From contig NZ_DF968181.1 of NCBI RefSeq assembly GCF_001192795.1, positions 1,788,974-1,852,973 of the forward strand: a stretch of DNA of 64,000 bases. Reading direction: 5' to 3'. Under the pieces are notes generated by a model. The model did no database searches. It saw nothing but the letters and a program-made list of their open reading frames with translations, and was not told the DNA's origin. The position numbers were made by a program, and so were the translations under genes. Positions 18,259 to 26,497 of this stretch are shown one piece after another. How positions within the stretch are numbered: position 1 is the stretch's first letter; every line of letters starts with the position of its first letter. This stretch comes from Flexilinea flocculi. Lineage in GTDB: Bacteria > Chloroflexota > Anaerolineae > Anaerolineales > Anaerolineaceae.

Positions 18259-19248
18259 TTATTTTGCTTCACCGTAGTATTCAACAACATTCTCTGGATT
18301 TACGACAACATTTGGTGTCGCAACATGATCATCATAGGTAGTTCCATTGACAATATTGTTGTAAAGCATCATAATGCTGTTCCACGCCTGTCCTTCAGGA
18401 TCCTGAGAGACGGCAGCAATCATTTCGCCAGAATAGACGTATTCCAGATTTTCCGGTGTGTGATCAAACCCAACGACACCAACTTTTCCAGTCAATCCCA
18501 TCTCTTTAATCGCCTGGCATGCTCCGAAAGGACCACCTGCAGTAACGTAAACGCATTTGAGATCCGGATAAGCAGTCAGGAAATCCATCGTCTGGTTATA
18601 GGCAGTTGTTGCTGAGTCATTATTTTCCACAACGCCGACAATTTCGATGTCCGGATCATTTTCTTTCAAGTAATCCAATGCACCGTTCATACGATCTTCA
18701 TGCTGTACAGCGCCGAACGTTCCCGTAATAACAGCCATCTGTCCTTTGCCGCCTGTGAATGCTTCAATTGCCTCACCGGCCGTTTTACCAGCTGATTTTG
18801 CATTTTGACCGATGCTGGTCATGCGTTTGCTTGGTACATTGCCTTCTGCGACAAATGTAACAACCTGGATCCCTGCATCAACTGCTTTGTTGATTACCGT
18901 TTCGACACCGTCAAAAACAGAAATTACAGCGATACCATCATATTTCATCGAGATTGCATTTTCAATTGCGGCGATAATATTTTCACTGGTCATATCACCC
19001 ATGGAAATCCAATCCACAGTGGCGTTTTTGTCAGCCAGATAATCTGAAACTGCATTAAAGCCATTCTTGATCTGATTGAAGAATGGATTCGTATCAAAAG
19101 CCAGCATGACGAGGCGAACCGGTTCATCAGAAACCTTTTCAGCCGTGATCGATGCATAAAAAGGAAGCTCTTCCTCAGCAAAGCAGGAGCTGAACATGCT
19201 GGCTGCCAATAACAAAACCGTCAATAATAATACAATACTTTTTTTCAT
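18259..19248 (-). CDS. sugar ABC transporter substrate-binding protein (RbsB type)
   Basis: This protein has about 329 residues. A signal sequence with a strong hydrophobic core ends at MFSSCFAEEE; the Cys could be a lipobox, but the context is poor. The mature part is a type 1 periplasmic binding fold (RLVMLAFDTNPFFNQIKNGF, then IAVISVFDGVETVINKAVDAG, then GQMAVITGTFGAVQHEDR). Another ATG lies 15 bp upstream at 19263, but AGAGG sits between the two, so I choose 19248. It is the second gene of the permease-SBP-ATPase operon. The substrate is an unidentified sugar, sensed by the LacI at 15540. Confidence 0.93.
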   Translation of the reverse strand: MKKSIVLLLTVLLLAASMFSSCFAEEELPFYASITAEKVSDEPVRLVMLAFDTNPFFNQIKNGFNAVSDYLADKNATVDWISMGDMTSENIIAAIENAISMKYDGIAVISVFDGVETVINKAVDAGIQVVTFVAEGNVPSKRMTSIGQNAKSAGKTAGEAIEAFTGGKGQMAVITGTFGAVQHEDRMNGALDYLKENDPDIEIVGVVENNDSATTAYNQTMDFLTAYPDLKCVYVTAGGPFGACQAIKEMGLTGKVGVVGFDHTPENLEYVYSGEMIAAVSQDPEGQAWNSIMMLYNNIVNGTTYDDHVATPNVVVNPENVVEYYGEAK

Positions 19249-19286
19249 CTTATCCTCTTTCATTTATATATAAAAGATTTGTCAGA

Positions 19287-20234
19287 TCAGCGTTCAGCCC
19301 GTTTTTGCTTCAGACTGTCAGCCAAAACTGCCAAAATAACCACAAATCCGAGAACAATAATTTGCCAGTAAGCAGAGATGCGTAGTAAAACAAACGCGTT
19401 CTTCAGAACGCCCATGATTGCCGCACCGATCAAAACGCCAATGATCGTACCTTCTCCGCCTGCCATGCTGGTACCACCAATCACAACCGCTGCAATCGCA
19501 TTCAACTCAAAACCCGCACCTGCAGCTGCTTCCGCGCTATGCAGGTTGCCGGATTGAATAATGCCGCACAAACCGCATAATGCGCCGCAAATCGCAAAAA
19601 CCGTAATTCGCACACGATCAACAGCAATACCTGCCAGCTTTGCCGATCGGATATTACTGCCTGAGGCAAAAACGTTTCGGCCAAATTGTGTATATTGCAT
19701 TACCCAGGCAAAAAATATACCGACGCTTATCATAATCAGCGCACTGACCGGCCAGGAACCAAGATATCCTGCCCCAAGTACAGAGATGCTGCTTTTATAA
19801 GAAATTGCATTTCCACCAGTGATCAACAATGCACTGCCACGACATATATTCTGGACACCTAAAGTAGCAATAAAGGCGCTGATTCCAACTTTTGTGACCA
19901 GGAATCCGGAAAAACAGCCGATTAGAGCTCCAATCAGCATCACTAACGGCAGGATCAGAAAAGCTGGAACAGCTGCATTGGCTAAAACAGCTGTAAAAAC
20001 TCCGCATAATCCAAAAAGATAACCGACTGAAAGATCGATATTTCCTGTAATAATGACGAGTGCTTCAGCAACTGCCAGAATGCCGTATATCGAAATCTGC
20101 CGTAACACGTTGAAAAAATTACCCGCTGTAAAGAAATAGGGACTTTTTAATCCGACAAACAAAGACATGACGAACAATACTAAAAAAGCCGAAACAGCTT
20201 TATTCGATAAAATGTTTTTAGCAGTCTGTTTCAA
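19287..20234 (-). CDS. sugar ABC transporter permease (RbsC type)
   Basis: This 315-residue polytopic permease of the CUT2 family has about eight to ten membrane segments. Family motifs include IDLSVGYLFGLCGV near residue 66, and GFELNAIAAVVIGGTSMAGGEG with GALIGAAIMGVLKN-like glycine blocks in the second half. It is the first gene of the minus-strand operon, read from the promoter at 20404-20432 with the LacI operator just downstream. Confidence 0.93.
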   Translation of the reverse strand: MKQTAKNILSNKAVSAFLVLFVMSLFVGLKSPYFFTAGNFFNVLRQISIYGILAVAEALVIITGNIDLSVGYLFGLCGVFTAVLANAAVPAFLILPLVMLIGALIGCFSGFLVTKVGISAFIATLGVQNICRGSALLITGGNAISYKSSISVLGAGYLGSWPVSALIMISVGIFFAWVMQYTQFGRNVFASGSNIRSAKLAGIAVDRVRITVFAICGALCGLCGIIQSGNLHSAEAAAGAGFELNAIAAVVIGGTSMAGGEGTIIGVLIGAAIMGVLKNAFVLLRISAYWQIIVLGFVVILAVLADSLKQKRAER

Positions 20235-20377
20235 GTTGGATCCTCCATGTTTGCTTTTTATTTCGAGAAAGACAATTCGCTGTCAATTTTACTCTCGTCA
20301 ATTTTCCAAAATTATGCAATACGCTTCTTACAGACGTTTTCCTTTGATTGGGTTGAAAATATTGTCAGAAAAAAATA

Positions 20378-20432
20378 TGTGCTCGTGCACATTCTTAGAA
20401 TTACTTTACCTGATACATGCCTATTTGTCAAT
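20378..20432 (-). promoter_or_regulatory. promoter and operator of the RbsC-RbsB-RbsA-like operon
   Basis: Read on the minus strand, TTGACA (20432-20427), 17 bp and TAAAGT (20409-20404) form the promoter. The palindrome TGTGCTCGTGCACA (20378-20391) follows 12 bp after the -10, where a repressor would block initiation. Confidence 0.75.
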
Positions 20433-20509
20433 AGTGACAATTGAATAATAAGCCAGGACATTTGTAATAATCTGATCCATTTTGTCTTATCTCATTCATC
20501 ATTGATCGT

Positions 20510-20568
20510 TTGACATTCATTGATAATTCGTGTACACTTAGCGCGATTATATTGTGTGCTCGTGCCCA
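20510..20568 (+). promoter_or_regulatory. promoter and operator of the SGNH hydrolase gene
   Basis: TTGACA (20510-20515), a 17-bp spacer and TACACT (20533-20538) are followed by the operator TGTGCTCGTGCCCA (20555-20568). This is the same arrangement as for the divergent transporter operon. No other feature is seen in 20235-20625. Confidence 0.72.
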
Positions 20569-20625
20569 TTGACGAGTACTGAAACATCATTTGATCTTTC
20601 CTTCATTTGAAAGGGCAATAAGACG

Positions 20626-21282
20626 ATGAAACAGATTTTGTGCTATGGCGATTCGAATACGTATGGGTATGACAGCAGAGAATACCCTGCTACAGGAAAA
20701 TCTGGACGCTTCGATGAGAGCGTACGATGGACATGTTTGCTCCAAAAAGATCTTGGAGATTCAGCTCATGTTTATGAAGCCGGGATGGGTGGAAGAACAA
20801 CCGTTTTTGAAGATCCTCTTGAATACGGAAGAAATGGCTATACATTCTTGGATGTCGCCTTCAAATCAAACGAACCGCTGGATCTGATCATCGTGATGTT
20901 GGGGACAAATGATATCAAGGATCAGTTCGCTGCCTCAGCTGGTGTGATTGCTAGCGGCATGGAACGTTTAATCATCCGTCTGAAAGAATTGATTTCCGAA
21001 TCTCATAATCCTGCAGCCAGGATTTTACTGGTTTCTCCTGTAAATGTGACGAAAACTGCTCAAGGTGGTTTTTATTACGATTTTTCAGAGGAATCCATTT
21101 CGAAAGGCTTAAAATTAGGCATGCTGTATCAGGAAATCGCAATAAAGCATGACTGCGCGTTTGCAGATGCTAATCAATGGCTCGTTCCGGATGAGTCAGA
21201 CGGAACGCATTTCAATCCGGAAGGACATCGCATCTTTGCTGAAAAAATTTCAGTTATCGTTCGTCAACTGTTGAATTTATAA
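20626..21282 (+). CDS. SGNH/GDSL family hydrolase (probable carbohydrate esterase)
   Basis: This 218-residue cytoplasmic SGNH hydrolase has all four blocks: nucleophile Ser in YGDSNTYG (S9), Gly in EAGMGGRT, Asn in LGTNDIKD, and the Asp-His pair in DGTHFNPEGH near the C-terminus. It resembles the small arylesterase/acetylxylan-esterase group, which removes acetyl or other acyl groups from sugars. It shares the LacI operator with the divergent sugar importer, so it probably deacylates the imported sugar. Substrate specificity is inference. GAAAGGGCAATAAG precedes the ATG. Confidence 0.88.
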   Translation: MKQILCYGDSNTYGYDSREYPATGKSGRFDESVRWTCLLQKDLGDSAHVYEAGMGGRTTVFEDPLEYGRNGYTFLDVAFKSNEPLDLIIVMLGTNDIKDQFAASAGVIASGMERLIIRLKELISESHNPAARILLVSPVNVTKTAQGGFYYDFSEESISKGLKLGMLYQEIAIKHDCAFADANQWLVPDESDGTHFNPEGHRIFAEKISVIVRQLLNL

Positions 21283-21477
21283 GGGATTTGTTCAATAAAT
21301 TTATATCAAATTAAGCAATCAAGAAAAGCGGTTTTTTTTATCTTTTTTGTTTTTACCAATTTTCGTTATAAATATTCAAGAATAATTACATTGGCGGCAG
21401 GTTTCCTTTATTACTACCGCCATATTAATTTCCAGTAAGATCAACACTAATTAAGAAATTATTGAATCGAAATAATT

Positions 21478-21533
21478 TTAATTGAAATATACAAGCTTCT
21501 CTGAAATATAGAAAATTATTTTCGAATAGATTG
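21478..21533. repeat. short degenerate copy of the dispersed repeat
   Basis: The left end TTAATTGAAATATACAAGC and right end TTATTTTCGAATAGATTG are imperfect inverted complements resembling the family ends. The rest of 21283-21477 shows no gene; a small inverted repeat TGGCGG/CCGCCA spans 21392-21422. Confidence 0.35.
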
Positions 21534-21537
21534 TCTT

Positions 21538-22302
21538 TTATACTGTCATGAACTTGACGCCCAGTTCATTCAGCTGATCCGCAATGGAAGCATCGATCTC
21601 CTTGCCGGTGATCAGCAAATCAATCTGATCAAAACCGCAGGTATTGACAAACGCGATCTTCTCAAACTTGGAATGATCGCAGAGCAGGATGATGTCATGC
21701 GCCGCTTTGAGCATCTTCTTATTCGTCTGAATCTCTTCGGTTGAAAAATTCATCAGCCCCACATTAAAGTCAACGGCATCGACGCTGAAAAACACCTTAT
21801 CTGCATGAATTTGTGTAATCATCGTTTCTGTAAAATATCCGTTGAGCGAGTAATGATTTCTGCGAAGCGCTCCACCCAAAACCATCAAAGATACATTTTT
21901 AAGCGCCGAAAGCTCCATCGCGGTCATCAAATCATTTGTGGCGATATATAAAGGATCGATATCATCCAGCAATTTTGACAATTCAAACACAGTCGTCCCG
22001 CCGCCAAGGATCAGCGTTTCATTTGGCTGAATCAAATCATGGGCAGCTTTGGCAATACGTTGTTTTTCCTCCAGAAACAGGTCCTGTCGGATGGAAAAAG
22101 GCGGTTCATAGGAGGTTGATTGTTTTGAGAAAACCGCACCGCCGCGAACGCGCTGGAGTGAGTTTTGGGTTTCCAACTCGTTGATATCCCGCCGAATCGT
22201 TGAACGGGACGTTTTCAACTTTTCCGAAAGTTTATCGATCGAAACAACTCCATTTTTCTTTAATTCCGCTGTAATGACTTCAAGACGTTCGACTTTTAGC
22301 AT
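21538..22302 (-). CDS. DeoR/GlpR family transcriptional regulator
   Basis: This 254-residue protein has a winged HTH at residues 1-57 (ERLEVITAELKKNGVVSIDKL, then SRSTIRRDINELE, the DeoR signature). The C-terminal sugar-phosphate sensor domain has the glycine-rich phosphate site LILGGGTTVFELSKLL. GlpR-type members repress glycerol-3-phosphate genes. Here the gene lies downstream of, and on the same strand as, the GlpA/GlpB-like/DUF1667 set, separated by a 262-bp gap, so it may be its regulator responding to glycerol phosphate. That link rests on position only. Confidence 0.9.
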   Translation of the reverse strand: MLKVERLEVITAELKKNGVVSIDKLSEKLKTSRSTIRRDINELETQNSLQRVRGGAVFSKQSTSYEPPFSIRQDLFLEEKQRIAKAAHDLIQPNETLILGGGTTVFELSKLLDDIDPLYIATNDLMTAMELSALKNVSLMVLGGALRRNHYSLNGYFTETMITQIHADKVFFSVDAVDFNVGLMNFSTEEIQTNKKMLKAAHDIILLCDHSKFEKIAFVNTCGFDQIDLLITGKEIDASIADQLNELGVKFMTV

Positions 22303-22407
22303 AAGAACCGTTCTCTCCTGAACAAATGGCGATATATGTTTCCTGAATTCAATTTTCTAAATTATAAAAGCATTTTACAGAAATTATTGATTCTTCATTG
22401 TTTCGAT

Positions 22408-22478
22408 CAACAATTCGAAATATAAATTGACTTTTCGAATAATGAAAAAACAATGGATTCTATTCATGCTTCAAATTC
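22408..22478. repeat. dispersed palindromic repeat copy
   Basis: CAACAATTCGAAATATA runs into AATTGACTTTTCGAATAATG (22408-22444), a well-conserved family left end. A weaker right end, CATGCTTCAAATTCC, follows at 22468-22482. It has little interior and no strong hairpin. Confidence 0.5.
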
Positions 22479-22564
22479 CTTCAATTTGATAAATGAGCAG
22501 CCTGATCTGTTTTTAAATTGTGAATATTTTCGGTTGCAAAAAAAATATACAATGTAATTCCATT

Positions 22565-22951
22565 TCAATCCGAAAAATTTTGAAAATTTATCTGTTGAAC
22601 ATCCTTTGTTGCGATAACGTCAATTCCCGTGCCACAGATATTTTCACGGATAAGATCGCCAATTCTGACTGGTGCATGGACTTCCACTGACTTAAGTTCT
22701 TCCATACAACGAAAAACCTCGGATTTAGGAATTCCCTTTCTGGTTTTTACAGATACTTGCGGCTGCATGCCACCGATAACCCTCACTGTGGTTGTAACCA
22801 TTCGTTCCGGATGATTGACCTCATTCGCAGCAAAGTTCAAGCCTCGATTACATGTATATCCAGAAATCGATTGAATTCCTCCGCTTCCCACCGCAACTTC
22901 AATTTGACAGCCGAACGGACAACAAATACAGGTAATATATCGAATCTCCAT
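22565..22951 (-). CDS. DUF1667 protein, partner of the GlpA/GlpB-like oxidoreductases
   Basis: This 128-residue protein starts with a cysteine cluster CICCPFGCQIEV (C8, C10, C11, C15) followed by GYTCNRG, the pattern of DUF1667, probably a metal or Fe-S site. DUF1667 proteins regularly occur as the third gene after two FAD enzymes in anaerobic glycerol-3-phosphate dehydrogenase operons of Firmicutes, Thermotogae and relatives, in the position GlpC takes in E. coli. It lies 9 bp after the GlpB-like gene. An electron-transfer role is inferred. Confidence 0.82.
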   Translation of the reverse strand: MEIRYITCICCPFGCQIEVAVGSGGIQSISGYTCNRGLNFAANEVNHPERMVTTTVRVIGGMQPQVSVKTRKGIPKSEVFRCMEELKSVEVHAPVRIGDLIRENICGTGIDVIATKDVQQINFQNFSD

Positions 22952-22960
22952 GTTTTAGTG

Positions 22961-24226
22961 TTAGCCTTTTTCTATCTTGATAGTAATTGACTTTAAATCA
23001 GGAAATTGATTTATTTGCTCTTTCCGAAGCTTAATCAGTTCCATTTCACCTGGTGTGACAATCGGTTTTTTTCTGCGCAGTATACATTGATCGTTAAAAA
23101 ATACACTGATAAAAGCATTTTGATACACCTCTCCTACACGGAATCGTACGGTCAGGTCTTCATCCTTCCGATCCGGATTCAGGATCTGCGGCACTGTGTA
23201 TCGCACTCCGTCAGATCCGAAAAGTCGTACCGTTCTTTCTTTGTTTGAAAGGCCATTTCTCCGGATATAGCAAGCCGCATTTTTACCGGCTGATGCAGCC
23301 TCCTGTGAGACAAAATCAACGAGATCATGCACATGCAATACATTTCCGCAAGCGAATATGCCTTCTGCCTCTGTTTCAAAATCATTATTAACAACAGGTC
23401 CGCATGTCGATGGATCCAATGGGATCCCGGCTTCATCACTAATTTCATTTTCCGGAATCAACCCTACTGAAAGCAGCAGCGTATCACATTCATAGAATTC
23501 TTCTGTATCTGGAATCGGTTTGTTCCTGTCATCCATTCGTGCCAATGTAACACCAGTCAGGCGTTTATCCCCATGAATTTTTACTACAGAAGTTCGGAAT
23601 TTCAATGGAATTCCAAAATCATCAAGGCATTGGACAATATTTCGTTTTAGACCGCTGGAATAGGGCATCAGTTCAGCTACAACTTTGACCTTTGCACCTT
23701 CCAACGTCATTCTCCGAGCCATAATCAGACCAATATCACCGGAACCGAGGATCACAACATTGTGCCCCGGCATATATCCATCGATGTTAATGATGCGTTG
23801 CGCAGTTCCGGCAGAGAAAATTCCAGCGGGACGACTGCCGGGAATATTCAGCGCACCGCGCGGGCGTTCTCTGCATCCCATTGCGAGTATGATAGTTTTG
23901 GATTGCAAGATCTGCAACCCTTTATCCGCATTGATTGCCGTTACTTTTTTTTCTCTGTCGATACGAATGACCGTTGTGTTCAATTGATAATCAATATTCA
24001 GCGCACAAATTTTTTCAGCATATCGAGCTGCATACTCCGGTCCAGTCAGCTCTTCATGGAAAGTAAGCAAACCAAAACCGTTATGGATGCATTGATTGAG
24101 TATCCCACCCAGCGAAGATCCGCGCTCCAAAATCAGAACATCCTCACAACCGTTTTCTCTGGCAGAAATAGCAGCCGCCATGCCGGCAGGTCCTCCGCCA
24201 ATCACGATCAGATCATAAGTCTTCAT
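22961..24226 (-). CDS. FAD/NAD(P)-dependent oxidoreductase, GlpB/NoxA-like
   Basis: This 421-residue flavoprotein has an N-terminal FAD site (IGGGPAGMAAAISARENG), the conserved LGGILNQCIHNGFG and CRERPRGALNIPGSRPAG blocks, a second NAD-binding GxGxxG (LGSGDIGLIMARRM) and a C-terminal FAD block (GIFACGNVLHVHDLVD). This is the usual second subunit of the three-gene glycerol-3-phosphate dehydrogenase type operon, passing electrons from the GlpA-like subunit to NAD or another carrier. Its ATG overlaps the stop of the upstream gene by 4 bp, indicating coupling. Confidence 0.88.
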   Translation of the reverse strand: MKTYDLIVIGGGPAGMAAAISARENGCEDVLILERGSSLGGILNQCIHNGFGLLTFHEELTGPEYAARYAEKICALNIDYQLNTTVIRIDREKKVTAINADKGLQILQSKTIILAMGCRERPRGALNIPGSRPAGIFSAGTAQRIINIDGYMPGHNVVILGSGDIGLIMARRMTLEGAKVKVVAELMPYSSGLKRNIVQCLDDFGIPLKFRTSVVKIHGDKRLTGVTLARMDDRNKPIPDTEEFYECDTLLLSVGLIPENEISDEAGIPLDPSTCGPVVNNDFETEAEGIFACGNVLHVHDLVDFVSQEAASAGKNAACYIRRNGLSNKERTVRLFGSDGVRYTVPQILNPDRKDEDLTVRFRVGEVYQNAFISVFFNDQCILRRKKPIVTPGEMELIKLRKEQINQFPDLKSITIKIEKG

Positions 24227-25716
24227 TGTGAGTTCCTCTTTGCCTGATTTCCGTTTTTTGGGAAAAATATGTTCGATCCTTCGCCACTTTGTGTAACCTC
24301 CGTCAGATCGATGCTGAGTTCTTCAGCTAATATTTTTGCCACAACCGGGCTGCAGAAACCTCCTTGACAGCGCCCCATTCCTGCACGTGTGCGCATTTTT
24401 ACCGCATTTACATTTGTAGCACCTAACGGCGAATGAATGGCAGCCTTGATCTCCGCTTTGGTGACCATTTCGCAGCGGCACACAATGTCTCCATATTCTT
24501 TGTTCTCCATTACAGCCTGTCTGCGTTCCTCGTCGTTCATATCCCGAAAAGGTTTTACATGGTCTCGTGTTGGAATAAATACATCTGTTTTTTCGAAATG
24601 ATATTTTTCAGCCGCATCCTGAACAATTTTTTTTGCAATCGCCGGAGCAGCTGTTAATCCAGGGGATTCAATTCCGGCCATGTTGAAAAATCCTGCCACA
24701 TCTTCAGACTCCCCAATAATAAAGTCATCGGTCGTTGAATGCGGGCGTAATCCGCCAAAAGCATTAATGATCCTATTATGGGGAAATTTCGGGATTTTTT
24801 CGCTGATCGGCAGATGTCGCCAGTTTTTCTCAAAGTATGATGTAATTTCATCCAAACCGATTGCAGTGGTAGCTGTATCATCCTTGTCAGTCACATCATG
24901 AGCATCGCATCCAAGAATAATGGTCTTATCAACAGAAGGCATTATTCCCATCCCCTTGGTGTGCCCGCCGCTCGGTAGATTGACAGGCGTCTGAGAGATT
25001 GTAGCTCGCACATACGGAGCAAGTTTTTTGTCTAATAGGATATGTTCCCCTTTACGCGGCAGGATGGTAATTTTATTCGAGCTGACCATATTATTAATTT
25101 CATCCGCGTGGGTTCCTGCGCAATTGAAAAGAAAACGAGTCTGAAAAACTGTTTTATTGGTTGTTACGAAAAATCCGGTTGCGTTTTTTTGAATACACAT
25201 TACCTTGTTATTCAGGAAAAAATCAACATGATTGCGAAGAGCCTGTTCACATAACGCAATTACTAGCGTATAAGGACATACGATACCGCCGGTCGGAGCA
25301 TACAATCCGCCAATTACATCCGGACCAAAATAATGCTCGATTCGCAACAAGCCGTCGCGATCCAATACTTCAACGCCTGGAACGTGATTCTTATCAGCAT
25401 TATGTTTTAACCGACGGACTTCTTCCATATCGGCTTCATTGATTGCGAATAGAATTGTTCCATTGCGAATAAAAGGTACTTTCAGATCAGAACATAATTG
25501 ATCAAACATTGCGTTACCCATCACGTTATAGAGAGCTTTCTGGGTTCCATAAGCTGCATCATGTCCCGAATGAACGGTAGCGGAATTACCGCGGCTGGTT
25601 CCAGAACAGATATCGCTTCCTTTTTCGATAACGGCTATGCGCAATTTATAGGCTGCCAGCTCGTAAGCCAGTGATGCGCCGCTGATTCCTGATCCAATTA
25701 TGATTGCATCATACAT
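24223..25716 (-). CDS. glycerol-3-phosphate dehydrogenase-like FAD protein (GlpA type, with BFD-like Fe-S domain)
   Basis: This protein has about 497 residues. Residues 3-20 hold the DAO-family FAD motif (AIIIGSGISGASLAYELA). The central part is a GlpA/L-2-hydroxyglutarate-oxidase-like domain (SRGNSATVHSG, then GLRPHSTTDDFIIGESE). The C-terminal roughly 90 residues are a BFD-like [2Fe-2S] domain with IVCRCEMVT and GRCQGGFCSP. It probably oxidises glycerol-3-phosphate to dihydroxyacetone phosphate. A longer frame starts at 25779, but AAGAGGAATTC sits just before the ATG at 25716. Glycerol kinase and facilitator are absent nearby; the FGGY kinase at 33.5 kb is not clearly a glycerol kinase. Confidence 0.87.
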   Translation of the reverse strand: MYDAIIIGSGISGASLAYELAAYKLRIAVIEKGSDICSGTSRGNSATVHSGHDAAYGTQKALYNVMGNAMFDQLCSDLKVPFIRNGTILFAINEADMEEVRRLKHNADKNHVPGVEVLDRDGLLRIEHYFGPDVIGGLYAPTGGIVCPYTLVIALCEQALRNHVDFFLNNKVMCIQKNATGFFVTTNKTVFQTRFLFNCAGTHADEINNMVSSNKITILPRKGEHILLDKKLAPYVRATISQTPVNLPSGGHTKGMGIMPSVDKTIILGCDAHDVTDKDDTATTAIGLDEITSYFEKNWRHLPISEKIPKFPHNRIINAFGGLRPHSTTDDFIIGESEDVAGFFNMAGIESPGLTAAPAIAKKIVQDAAEKYHFEKTDVFIPTRDHVKPFRDMNDEERRQAVMENKEYGDIVCRCEMVTKAEIKAAIHSPLGATNVNAVKMRTRAGMGRCQGGFCSPVVAKILAEELSIDLTEVTQSGEGSNIFFPKNGNQAKRNSQ

Positions 25717-25871
25717 GAATTCCTCTTTCTTGCGAACGCGTTTTCTTTGGGTTTTGTATAAACTCAATCTGTACACCATTTTTCCCGATTCAATGAAATT
25801 ATATGGTACAAATTGGAATATTTTGAACTATACTTGAAATCTTCTCATCAGGCAACCCCCCAATTCAATCT

Positions 25872-25964
25872 TTTATTTGAAATATCAACTTGCTGTTCGA
25901 TTTAATCAGGAAAAACTTGATGTTGAGATGTTTTTAAATTCACGAAAAAACATCTTAACATCAA
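25872..25964. repeat. dispersed palindromic repeat copy with 19-bp hairpin
   Basis: The left end TTATTTGAAATATCAACTTG runs into CTGTTCGATTTAATCAGG. It is followed by a 19-bp stem with one G-T pair: TTGATGTTGAGATGTTTTT (25917-25935) and AAAAACATCTTAACATCAA (25946-25964). The right end is not clear. Confidence 0.5.
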
Positions 25965-26182
25965 AGGAATTCTCCACAAATTTTTAATCGCTGCAATTTA
26001 ATGAAATATGTTCCAATCTGGTATTTATAAATATTCGAAATCATTTTATAAATGCGATCAAACTCTTATTATCTTCTTTTGCAAAGTAGAAAACGATACA
26101 AAATTTCTCGTATTCGCCGAATGGTTTAACGGTATGTCGAATTAATTTTTTCTACTGCTCGAACTGGTATGAAATGATTGAC

Positions 26183-26266
26183 CAGTAATTTAAACATAGA
26201 CTTGCTATTCGAATAAAGCATAAAAACTGAACAACAATAAAGAAACATCCCCATATTCAGAATTCG
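26183..26266. repeat. dispersed palindromic repeat copy, degenerate, 84 bp
   Basis: CAGTAATTTAAACATAGA followed by CTTGCTATTCGAATAAAG (26183-26218) matches the family left end. CCATATTCAGAATTCG (26251-26266) is the right end. The 25965-26182 stretch between this and the previous copy has no gene and no further structure I can support. Confidence 0.5.
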
Positions 26267-26401
26267 TGAGGATTGAAACGCAAATATCTGTTGGATGCAT
26301 TTCCCAAAAAGAAACTACGGATATGTATTGAATTCTGCTTGCTTTTGAATGACATATGACCTGTTTTGGAATAATTTGGCGCGATTCCTACGCTTTTAGC
26401 A

Positions 26402-26430
26402 TTGACAATCAATTCATTCTCTGATATTTT
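26402..26430 (+). promoter_or_regulatory. promoter of the branched-chain-type ABC operon
   Basis: TTGACA (26402-26407), 17 bp and TATTTT (26425-26430) lie 68 bp before the binding-protein start. No operator palindrome is evident. Confidence 0.6.
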
Positions 26431-26497
26431 TTAAAAAGGATCATAAAGCCAATTCCAAAAAAAAATTGGGACTAATTTAATAAAGGAGAAAAAGGAT

